A program made the translations under genes and the position numbers. This document shows positions 1 through 5,079 of a stretch of 9,061 nucleotides of DNA, in pieces. The notes beneath the pieces were generated by a model. That model did no database searches. It saw only the letters and a list, made by a program, of their open reading frames with translations, and had not been told where the DNA came from. Each line of letters opens with the position of its first letter. The stretch's first letter is position 1. The DNA is from Deinococcus sp. (GTDB taxonomy: Bacteria > Deinococcota > Deinococci > Deinococcales > Deinococcaceae), in assembly GCA_025351205.1 (NCBI GenBank), contig JANXWI010000411.1, positions 1 through 9,061 on the forward strand, in the 5' to 3' direction.

Positions 1-1044
1 CTTCTCGTCCAGGACCGGGCGGCCCATCGCCCGCAGCGCGCCCACCAGATACTCGACGGGGCTGCGGTACAGGCTCAGGCGGTTGGCGGGCGCGTAGAAA
101 GCTTCGCTGGTCAGCAGGCTGTACATGACCATGCGCAGGTCGCCGCCACTCTGGCTGAAGGTCTGGGCCAGCTGCGAGATGCCTGCCTCGTCTGGGGCGC
201 TGCTCACGAAGGCCGCCCACAGCTTGCCCGCAATGCGCGCGGGGGTGGCCGGGTGCGCCGCCGCCAGCCGCACGATGTCTTCGGGCGTGAAGTTGCCCGT
301 GTGACCCAGATAGGTTTTGCCGCCGTCGTCGTGCTGCTTGGGCGCAGCCGCGAACCTGGGCTGAACGGCAAATTCAGTCTTCTGATTGCGCCCGCCGACG
401 TAGCTCCAGCCGGTCAGGCCGCGCGCTCCCTCCCGTACGTCCTGCTCGGTGTAGTTGGGTTTGCCGGGCGCGCCGATGCCCGCCGTGAACAGTTCCAGCA
501 GTTCGCGGCTGAAGTTCTCGTTGGGCTTGCCCTTCCTGTTCTGGTCGTTGTCGAGGTAGCGCAGCATGGCGGGTGAGCGGGCCATATTCACGGCGAAATC
601 GGAGAAATTGCCCAGCGCGTGCGAACGCAGCAGCCCCAGGTACTCCTGAAGGGCGTGCACATTCTTCACCTTGTCGGCGGCGACCACAAAATGGTTGCTC
701 CAGATCAGGGCCAGCCGCTCGCGCAGGGGATAGGGGGTATAGAGCATCTCCCACAGCCAGGCGGCCTGCACCAGTTTTCCGGCGGCCCCGGCGCTCACCG
801 CGTCCAGCGGCGCGAAGGGGTTCGGCTGCACGGTGTCGTTTGGCTGCACGGTGTCGTTTGGCTGCACAGTGTCGTTCGGCTGCACGGTCTGCGGGTAACT
901 CAGCAGCGCGTCGGCGGCCTGGGCAGGCGTGCGGCCCACCAGCGCCTGGATCTCGGTGCTCGTGGCCCCAAAACTGGTGCGGCGAAGCAGGTGGGCGGCG
1001 TCTTCCTGAGAAAGCTGCCGGACGGTGGTGGGGGGCAGGGGCAT
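1..1044 (-). CDS. DUF1800 family protein (3' end outside window)
   Basis: Reading the minus strand from ATG at 1044 gives 348 codons open to the window edge, so the C-terminus is missing. The protein begins MPLPPTTVRQLSQEDAAHLL, followed by RRTSFGAT, the N-terminal signature of DUF1800 (PF08811). Further family blocks are LRERLALIWSNHF (about residues 107-119) and ENFSRELLELFTAGIG (about 176-191). The start is fixed by a Shine-Dalgarno GAGGAG four bases upstream of the ATG. Residues 53-75 are a hexapeptide repeat (TVQPND) inserted in an otherwise conserved region. The molecular function of DUF1800 is not established; in many bacteria these genes are followed by a DUF1501 gene, which would lie beyond position 1 here. 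It is 125 bases downstream of the RseB-like gene on the same strand and may be read from that operon or from its own promoter. Family assignment is strong, role unknown. Confidence 0.9.
   Translation of the reverse strand, partial: MPLPPTTVRQLSQEDAAHLLRRTSFGATSTEIQALVGRTPAQAADALLSYPQTVQPNDTVQPNDTVQPNDTVQPNPFAPLDAVSAGAAGKLVQAAWLWEMLYTPYPLRERLALIWSNHFVVAADKVKNVHALQEYLGLLRSHALGNFSDFAVNMARSPAMLRYLDNDQNRKGKPNENFSRELLELFTAGIGAPGKPNYTEQDVREGARGLTGWSYVGGRNQKTEFAVQPRFAAAPKQHDDGGKTYLGHTGNFTPEDIVRLAAAHPATPARIAGKLWAAFVSSAPDEAGISQLAQTFSQSGGDLRMVMYSLLTSEAFYAPANRLSLYRSPVEYLVGALRAMGRPVLDEK
821..888. repeat. 18-bp tandem repeat, about 4 copies, in the DUF1800 gene
   Basis: Units begin at 821, 839, 857 and 875; the plus-strand unit is TTYGGCTGCACGGTGTCG with one or two substitutions per copy, the last copy diverging at its 3' end. 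On the coding (minus) strand it encodes the hexapeptide DTVQPN in frame. The insert sits between the N-terminal signature and the LRERLALIW block, so it probably forms an exposed loop (inference). Confidence 0.9.
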
Positions 1045-1126
1045 GAGTCTCCTCGAATGAAGGTCTGGATGAAGGTTGCGTCGCGTATGGAAATGACCGG
1101 AACGTCCCGTTGAGAACCCGTCTTCT

Positions 1127-1150
1127 GGCCGGTCTCACAGACCACGGGCC
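1127..1150 (-). terminator. Possible hairpin downstream of the RseB-like gene
   Basis: About 20 bases after the RseB-like stop codon, the minus strand reads GGCC-CGT-GGTCT-GTG-AGACC-GGCC, a stem of 5 + 4 pairs with a three-base bulge. No U-tract follows, so it could be a weak or factor-assisted terminator, a processing site, or chance in GC-rich DNA. Confidence 0.25.
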
Positions 1151-1169
1151 ACAAGCTGCGCGCCCGCAT

Positions 1170-2165
1170 CTATTCCTCTGACGCGGCTGGGCTGCCAAAA
1201 GTTCCAGTCATGCTGACAAGGGCAGCGGTGTCGAGCCGCCGGATGCCGCTCAGGGCGCTCTCCAGGGTGTTCTGCGGCAGGTTGCCCACCAGCCACACCG
1301 ACTGCCCGCCCGGCCCCGGTCCGCCCAGCCCCGGTTCACCCAGCCCCGGTCCGCCCAGCCTGCGTACCGCCACCCCGCTGGCAGGCTGCACGGCGCGGGA
1401 AGACACCACCAGGGCCAGCACGTTCAGGCCGTCGCTGAGCACCACCTCTGTCGCTGCTGCGCCTGCCGCCCCGGCCCGCATTCGCACCCGCAGCGGCTCG
1501 AAGCCTGCGGGCAGACTCAGGCCGGGCAGCACGCCGAGCAGCGCTTTTTTCAGGCCCGGAACGGGCGTCTGCACTGTTCCGGCGGCCAACTTGTTCAGGC
1601 CAGGATTCACGCTCAGCAGCTCGGCGCGTCGGGCCAATGTGCCGTCCGGCAGCCGCTCCTGATAGGCCAGCGGCACCTTCCAGCGGACGTCGATCCAGAT
1701 GGTCCAGCGGGCGGCCTGGGCGTTGTTCGGCGTGAGCAGGTAGCGGGTCGCGGGGCGTCCGGCCACGGTATCCGGCGCAGCCGTGACCACGAAGTTGCGC
1801 CGGACCAGGGCCGGAACCGCGCCCAGCCGGGGCAGCGCCCTGGCGCGGCGCAGGGGCGTGCTGCCGGGCGGAAACACCAGTTCCAGCAGCGCCTCGCCCC
1901 GCGCCTCCTGCACCAGCGACCTCCTGAGGGCTGAGATCAGGGCGTCGGTGGGGGTGGCCGCGTCCTGTGCCGGGCCGGAGGTGGGCGAAGCCGCCTGCAC
2001 AGGTTGATTCTGCGTGGGATGGTTTTGCCCCGTCTGCGCCGCGCTCCAGCCTGCGCCCATCCAGCCTGTGCCCAACAGAAACGCGGCCAGCCATATCCCT
2101 GAACGCAGCCGCGACCTGGCATGTGGCCGCGTCACCAGCCTGTGCATCACCAGCCTGTGTATCAC
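1170..2165 (-). CDS. RseB/MucB-like sigma-E regulatory protein, secreted
   Basis: The protein is 331 aa from a GTG start at 2165. Residues 24-43 form a hydrophobic segment after an Arg/His-rich start (IWLAAFLLGTGW, then WSAAQ), so it is probably a signal peptide or anchor placing it outside the membrane. Residues about 73-190 match the MucB/RseB N-terminal domain, including AGRPATRYLLTP and the hallmark WxIWIDxRWKVPLAYQERLPDG. Residues about 218-312 match the C-terminal domain (LPAGFEPLRVRMR, EVVLSDGLNVLALVV, WLVGNLPQNTLESAL). In proteobacteria RseB binds the periplasmic part of the anti-sigma factor and controls its cleavage; the same role is inferred here from gene order. GTG 2165 is preferred because GGGGAGGG lies just upstream and GTGA overlaps the anti-sigma stop. 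ATG at 2147 is the alternative and lacks a clear Shine-Dalgarno. Residues 271-286 are a Gly/Pro pentapeptide repeat between C-terminal strands. Further upstream in-frame starts would run deep into the anti-sigma gene. Confidence 0.85.
   Translation of the reverse strand: MIHRLVMHRLVTRPHARSRLRSGIWLAAFLLGTGWMGAGWSAAQTGQNHPTQNQPVQAASPTSGPAQDAATPTDALISALRRSLVQEARGEALLELVFPPGSTPLRRARALPRLGAVPALVRRNFVVTAAPDTVAGRPATRYLLTPNNAQAARWTIWIDVRWKVPLAYQERLPDGTLARRAELLSVNPGLNKLAAGTVQTPVPGLKKALLGVLPGLSLPAGFEPLRVRMRAGAAGAAATEVVLSDGLNVLALVVSSRAVQPASGVAVRRLGGPGLGEPGLGGPGPGGQSVWLVGNLPQNTLESALSGIRRLDTAALVSMTGTFGSPAASEE
1315..1359. repeat. 15-bp tandem repeat, 3 copies, in the RseB-like gene
   Basis: Units at 1315, 1330 and 1345; plus-strand consensus CCCGGTCCGCCCAGC, with copies 1 and 3 identical and copy 2 differing at two positions. 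It encodes the pentapeptide GLGGP/GLGEP in frame on the minus strand, lengthening a loop in the C-terminal domain. Confidence 0.9.
2046..2075. repeat. 15-bp tandem repeat, 2 copies, in the RseB-like signal segment
   Basis: Units CCAGCCTGCGCCCAT (2046) and CCAGCCTGTGCCCAA (2061). On the coding strand they give GTGWM and GAGWS, doubling the end of the hydrophobic segment. The second copy shares the 11-mer CCAGCCTGTGC with the array at 2131-2170. Confidence 0.65.
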
Positions 2166-2170
2166 CAGCC
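2131..2170. repeat. 15-bp tandem repeat across the anti-sigma/RseB junction, 2.7 copies
   Basis: Units GTCACCAGCCTGTGC (2131), ATCACCAGCCTGTGT (2146) and a partial ATCACCAGCC (2161). The array contains the anti-sigma stop codon and both candidate RseB-like starts (GTG 2165, ATG 2147), so the duplication has multiplied the junction and extended the N-terminus of the RseB-like protein by HRLVM-type pentapeptides. Confidence 0.85.
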
Positions 2171-2575
2171 CTCCCCGATGGCCGACCTGTACACCGAGTA
2201 GGCCGCGCTGGCAGGCAGGTCGGCGGGCGTTGGGGGCGGCCCAGAAGGACCGAGCAGGGTCAGGCCACCCAGCGCCGCCGCCGCACCCAGCACCGCTCCC
2301 GCCCACAGCCGCAGGACGCGCCGCCGCCTGCCAGCGCGGCCCAGCATCCCGGCGTTGGCCGCCAGAAAACGGTCTGCCGCGCCCAGGTCAGCCGGGGTCA
2401 GCTCGCGGGCCGCCGCGAACAGGGTGCCGAGTTCGTCCAGTTCATGGCTGTCTGATTCATGGCTGTCTGATTCGTGGCTGTCTGATTCGTGACTGTCTGA
2501 TTCATAACTGGCCGTTTCATGGTCATCTGCTTCGTGCATATCTGCCTCGGTCTTCTTCATCAGGTCATTTCTCAT
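2162..2575 (-). CDS. Membrane anti-sigma factor (RseA-like position) with ESDSH repeats
   Basis: 137 aa. The ATG at 2575 overlaps the sigma-factor stop in TGATG, a layout typical of translational coupling, and the stop overlaps the next gene. Residues 9-48 are seven pentapeptides of the type E-x-x-x-H (EADMH, EADDH, ETASY, then ESDSH four times), highly acidic and His-rich. Residues 47-80 are a short helical-looking segment (LDELGTLFAAARELT, AADRFLAAN) that could be the sigma-binding part. RRRR at 83-86 precedes one predicted transmembrane helix, about 87-108 (LRLWAGAVLGAAAALGGL). About 29 residues, Pro/Ala-rich, lie outside the membrane. No HxxxCxxC zinc-binding anti-sigma motif is present. 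Function is inferred from position between an ECF sigma and an RseB-like gene plus the topology; sequence similarity alone does not prove it. It may start at a later ATG (Met6 or Met13). Confidence 0.75.
   Translation of the reverse strand: MRNDLMKKTEADMHEADDHETASYESDSHESDSHESDSHESDSHELDELGTLFAAARELTPADLGAADRFLAANAGMLGRAGRRRRVLRLWAGAVLGAAAALGGLTLLGPSGPPPTPADLPASAAYSVYRSAIGEGW
2441..2545. repeat. 15-bp tandem repeat, 4 near-identical plus 3 decayed copies
   Basis: Units begin at 2441, 2456, 2471, 2486 (TTCRTGGCTGTCTGA, at most two changes), then decayed units at 2501, 2516 and 2531. In the anti-sigma gene they encode ESDSH and, in the older copies, ETASY, EADDH and EADMH. The gradient from identical to decayed suggests repeated expansion at the domain-proximal end. 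Confidence 0.9.
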
Positions 2576-3117
2576 CAGCCCGTCGCCGTGACGCCCTGGG
2601 CGCTGAGCAGGGCGCGCAGGGCGGTGCGTCCGCGCGCAATCCGGGATTTGACCGTGCCCAGTTCGGCCCCCGTGATCTCGGCGATGGCCGCGTAGTCCAG
2701 ACCCGACAGCTCGCGCAGGGCCACCGCCTCACGCTGATCTGGCGGAAGCTGCTGCATGGCCCAGGCCAGCCGCCCCCGCAGCTGCGCCCGCTCGCTCTCG
2801 CCCACCGGGTCGCGCAGGCTGTGCGGTTCGGGAACGTGTTCCAGCGCTTCGGGCTGGCGTTTTCTGAGCAGGCCATAACAGGCGTTCAGGGCCATGCGGT
2901 GCAGCCAGGTCGAGAACTGCGCCTCGCCCCGGAAGGTCTTCAGATTTCTGTGAACGCTCAAAAACACCTCCTGCACCACGTCGTCGGCGCTGCCCTCGCC
3001 CACCAGCTGCCGGGCCAGCGCATGCACGCGCGGGGCATGCCTCCGCACGAGCGCCTCGAAGGCCGCCGTCTGGTGGGGAGCCAGCGCGATGAGCTGGGTG
3101 TCGGTCAGGTCATTCAT
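2575..3117 (-). CDS. ECF (RpoE-like) RNA polymerase sigma factor
   Basis: 180 aa, the usual size for an ECF sigma. Sigma-70 region 2 spans about residues 18-88: FEALVRRHAPRVHALARQLV, the DDVVQEVFLSVHRNL helix for core binding, and FSTWLHRMALNACYGLLRKR for -10 recognition. Region 4 spans about 113-170: LPPDQREAVALRELSGLDY followed by the helix-turn-helix AAIAEITGAELGTVKSRIARGR. Regions 1 and 3 are absent, as expected. It directs RNA polymerase to a specific promoter set when freed from the anti-sigma encoded next to it. ATG 3117 gives a family-typical start (MNDLTDTQLIAL), but the bases before it are pyrimidine-rich, with neither a Shine-Dalgarno nor a TANNNT leaderless -10. I found no convincing GGAAC/CGTC-type autoregulated promoter upstream. 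First gene of a three-gene overlapping unit. Confidence 0.93.
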   Translation of the reverse strand: MNDLTDTQLIALAPHQTAAFEALVRRHAPRVHALARQLVGEGSADDVVQEVFLSVHRNLKTFRGEAQFSTWLHRMALNACYGLLRKRQPEALEHVPEPHSLRDPVGESERAQLRGRLAWAMQQLPPDQREAVALRELSGLDYAAIAEITGAELGTVKSRIARGRTALRALLSAQGVTATG

Positions 3118-3140
3118 GGAGGGGGGATGGGAGTGCTCTG

Positions 3141-3200
3141 GACCGGATCGGTCAGGACGGTGTTGATCAGGACGGGGTTGATCAGGGCCGGGTTGATCGG
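3141..3200. repeat. 15-bp tandem repeat, 4 copies, non-coding
   Basis: Units at 3141 (GACCGGATCGGTCAG, diverged), 3156 (GACGGTGTTGATCAG), 3171 (GACGGGGTTGATCAG) and 3186 (GGCCGGGTTGATCGG). The complement, CTGATCAACCCCGTC, resembles the PQPDQ-coding unit at 5875-5919. It lies 24 bases upstream of the sigma-factor start codon. Confidence 0.9.
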
Positions 3201-3314
3201 AACCGGAGTGCCAAGCCTGGCCCTACTTCTTGGATGCGGGCCGAGGCAAAAAAGTTCCTGCCGGAAGAGGGGAGAGGAGGGGGCGCTCACTCGGTCTGCG
3301 TTCACTCGGTGGTT

Positions 3315-3340
3315 CCCTTCACCCCGCTGCTTTGCAGCTG
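3315..3340 (-). repeat. Half-copy of the hairpin intergenic repeat
   Basis: CCCTTCACCCCGCTGCTTTG followed by CAGCTG is close to the reverse complement of the right half of the repeat at 8347-8371 (CGCTGCAAAGCAGCGGGGTG then AGGG). It keeps the GCTGC-TTT-GCAGC hairpin but lacks the CCCCTC...GAGGGG arm. Confidence 0.6.
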
Positions 3341-3503
3341 TACCAGTCGCTCACACGAAACGAGGGGAAAATGCAGGGGCCACCAGCTTCGTCTGGCCCG
3401 CCCGTGGGTCCTCTGAAGAGAGTCGCATACATCTGTTGCATTCTGCTGTAAGGAAGCGTTCCTCCACTCCCGAGTTTCCCGGTCTGCTGGCCCAGGAGTT
3501 TCC

Positions 3504-4499
3504 ATGAAGCCGAACATCCATCTGAACCTGAGCATGCTGACCCTGCTGGCCCCGCTGCTGCTCGTGGCCTGTACCGGAACCACCGAACCGCAGCCCTCGG
3601 CGCGGCTGGGGGTGGTCAATGCGGGCGGCGCGGAACTGCGCGTCGTGACCCCCGGTGAGGCGGCCCTGCCCCTGCCCGTGAGCGGGGCGGTAGACCTGGA
3701 GGTGCTGCCCGGCGGCTCGCAGATGCTGATCGCCTTCAGAGACCGCATCGAGCTGCGCGGCGCCTCGCTGGACAGCCCGGTGACCCTGCCCACCCCGGCG
3801 GGCGTCACACCCTGTTACGTGCGGCTGCGGGCCAGTCCGGCGCGTGACCGGGTGGCCGCGCTGTCCGACTGCGGCCAGGGGGCGGCCCAGCAGCTGGTGG
3901 TCTACCGCTCCGACGGTTCGCTGGCCTTTATTGCCACGCTGCCGCCGCCCAGCCCCACCAGCAGCGACCTGAGCCGCTTCGCCGTAACAGGCGGGCAGGC
4001 CGTCTGGCTGGCCCGGCCCGCCACCGGCGGCGGCAGCGAGCTGCTCCGCGCCGACGAGAACGGCGTGGCGGTGGTGACCAATCCGCCTCTGACAACAGTC
4101 GTTTCCGACCTCGCCATGCGCGGCGGCAGCCTGTATGCGGCCACCGACAGCGGCGTGCGCGAGGTCAGTCTGAAAGACGGGTCGCTGTCTCAGGGCGTGG
4201 CGCTGAGCACCGTCGCCAACCGCCTGTACGGCAGTGACCGCCTGCTGGGCGCGTGGCTGAGCGGCGCGGGCAGCCAGGCCCTGACCATCTGGGACGGGAC
4301 CCGTTTCGGCGCGGCATCGTACCCCAGCGATCTGCGCGACCTGACCTTTGCCCCCGACGGCAACGCCTACGCCCTGACCAGCAGCACCCTGACCCGCCTG
4401 GACACGGTGCTGGGCCTGAGCCAGAGCAGTTGGCAGCCCACCGACGTGGCCACCGGCCTGAACGACGCCCGCGCCGTGACCTGGCTGACCGGCCCCTGA
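3504..4499 (+). CDS. Lipoprotein with beta-propeller-like repeats, function unknown
   Basis: 331 aa. ATG 3504 is preceded by a Shine-Dalgarno AGGAG six bases upstream. Residues 1-23 are a lipoprotein signal: MKPNIH, a hydrophobic core MLTLLAPLLL, and lipobox LVAC with Cys23 as the lipidated residue; the mature protein starts CTGTTEPQ. The rest shows five or six repeats of about 40-50 residues that alternate short hydrophobic strands with turns, such as MLIAFRDRIELRGASL, QLVVYRSDGSLAFIATLPP, AVWLARPATGGGSELLRAD, SLYAATDSGVREVSLKDGSL and AYALTSSTLTRLDTVLG. This pattern suits an extracytoplasmic six- or seven-bladed propeller (inference). No catalytic motif is visible and I do not recognise a named family. 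It is divergent from the sigma operon and 56 bases before the epimerase gene, which has its own promoter motif. Confidence 0.85.
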   Translation: MKPNIHLNLSMLTLLAPLLLVACTGTTEPQPSARLGVVNAGGAELRVVTPGEAALPLPVSGAVDLEVLPGGSQMLIAFRDRIELRGASLDSPVTLPTPAGVTPCYVRLRASPARDRVAALSDCGQGAAQQLVVYRSDGSLAFIATLPPPSPTSSDLSRFAVTGGQAVWLARPATGGGSELLRADENGVAVVTNPPLTTVVSDLAMRGGSLYAATDSGVREVSLKDGSLSQGVALSTVANRLYGSDRLLGAWLSGAGSQALTIWDGTRFGAASYPSDLRDLTFAPDGNAYALTSSTLTRLDTVLGLSQSSWQPTDVATGLNDARAVTWLTGP

Positions 4500-4543
4500 A
4501 CGAAAGAAGACGCGCTGGCTGGTCGGGGCCTCGCGTTCGGCGC

Positions 4544-4549
4544 TACCCT
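4544..4549 (+). promoter_or_regulatory. Leaderless-type -10 hexamer (TACCCT) for the epimerase gene
   Basis: TACCCT fits TANNNT and ends six bases before the ATG at 4556, so transcription would begin at or next to the start codon. No Shine-Dalgarno precedes the ATG. No clear -35 box is seen. Confidence 0.6.
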
Positions 4550-4555
4550 GACGCC

Positions 4556-5047
4556 ATGTCATCCGTCCCGCCCGTCCCGCCCGTCCCGCCTGCCGCCTCG
4601 CCGGATCTACAAACGCCAGATATGCAAACCCTGGGGCTGCAACACGTCGATCACATCGCCGTCGTGACCCGCTCGCTGGACGAGGGCAGCGCTCCGTATC
4701 TGGCGCTGGGACTGCTGCCGCAGGGTCAGGATGAACTGGTGGCCTCACAGGGCGTGCTGGTGCGGGCCTTCGCACTGGGAAACACCCTGATCGAGCTGCT
4801 CGAACCCCAGGAGCCGGGCGGTCCGCTGGCCGCCTTTCTGGAGAAGCGCGGGCAGGGGCTGCACCACGTCGCCTTTCGGGTGGGCGATCTGGAGGCCGAA
4901 ATACAGCGCCTGAGCGCTCTGGGGGCGCGCTTCCTGAACACCGCGCCGCAGCCGGGCCGGGCCGGAAGCCGGGTGGCCTTTCTGCATCCGAAATGGGGCG
5001 GCGGAACGTTGATCGAGCTGGTCGAGCACGCGCCAGAATCCACCTGA
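4556..5047 (+). CDS. mce: Methylmalonyl-CoA epimerase
   Basis: 163 aa member of the vicinal-oxygen-chelate (glyoxalase) fold. It interconverts the (R) and (S) forms of methylmalonyl-CoA, linking propionyl-CoA carboxylase to methylmalonyl-CoA mutase in propionate, odd-chain fatty acid and branched amino acid breakdown, in the cytoplasm. Two paired modules are visible: HVDHIAVVTRSLDEGSAPYL (30-49) with IELLEP (79-84), and GQGLHHVAFRVGDLEAEIQ (99-117) with VAFLHPKWGGGTLIELVEH (140-158). Likely metal ligands are His33, one of His103/104, and Glu154. The order and spacing match the family closely. ATG 4556 is chosen because a TANNNT hexamer sits six bases before it. That makes the protein start with an unconserved PPV-repeat leader of about 25 residues; Met23 is an alternative start. 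No mutase genes lie in this window. Confidence 0.9.
   Translation: MSSVPPVPPVPPAASPDLQTPDMQTLGLQHVDHIAVVTRSLDEGSAPYLALGLLPQGQDELVASQGVLVRAFALGNTLIELLEPQEPGGPLAAFLEKRGQGLHHVAFRVGDLEAEIQRLSALGARFLNTAPQPGRAGSRVAFLHPKWGGGTLIELVEHAPEST
4565..4591. repeat. 9-bp tandem repeat, 3 copies
   Basis: GTCCCGCCC at 4565 and 4574, then GTCCCGCCT at 4583, encoding VPP three times in the leader of the epimerase, before the conserved fold. Confidence 0.8.
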
Positions 5048-5079
5048 ATGCAGAACCCACCTGAATGCAGCACCCACCC
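5041..5079. repeat. 17-bp tandem duplication at the epimerase/VanZ junction
   Basis: CACCTGAATGCAGAACC at 5041 recurs at 5058 as CACCTGAATGCAGCACC and, decayed, at 5075 (CACCCGAAC). Each of the first two copies contains TGAATG, so the stop/start junction is doubled. Because 17 is not a multiple of 3, the two ATGs (5048 and 5065) are in different frames; only 5065 opens the VanZ-like frame. Confidence 0.8.

Larger units (their letters stand above)
3118..3503. other. Divergent intergenic spacer rich in repeats
   Basis: 386 bases between the sigma factor (minus) and the lipoprotein gene (plus). It must hold both promoters, but I cannot point to a convincing -35/-10 pair for either. From left to right: a 15-bp tandem array (3141-3200), a purine-rich AAGAGGGGAGAGGAGGGGG stretch (3265-3283), and a half-copy of a hairpin repeat (3315-3340). 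An open frame on the minus strand, 3305-3114 with a GTG start, ends in ATGA over the sigma-factor start; it mostly translates the repeats and is not called as a gene. Confidence 0.7.

Noticed and set aside
3303..3331. ECF-type autoregulated promoter (GGGAACC on the minus strand)
   Set aside because: At the expected 15-17 base spacing there is no CGTC or TCTRA -10 element, and the sequence falls at the edge of a repeat copy.
2014..3507. 497-codon open frame on the plus strand
   Set aside because: It is antisense to the sigma, anti-sigma and RseB-like genes, whose domains are clear; its peptide repeats are again antisense array readings.
3351..5060. 569-codon open frame on the minus strand
   Set aside because: It lies opposite the lipoprotein and epimerase genes, which have a lipobox, a family match and initiation signals. 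Its translation is Arg/Ala/Gly-rich low-complexity sequence typical of shadow frames in GC-rich DNA.
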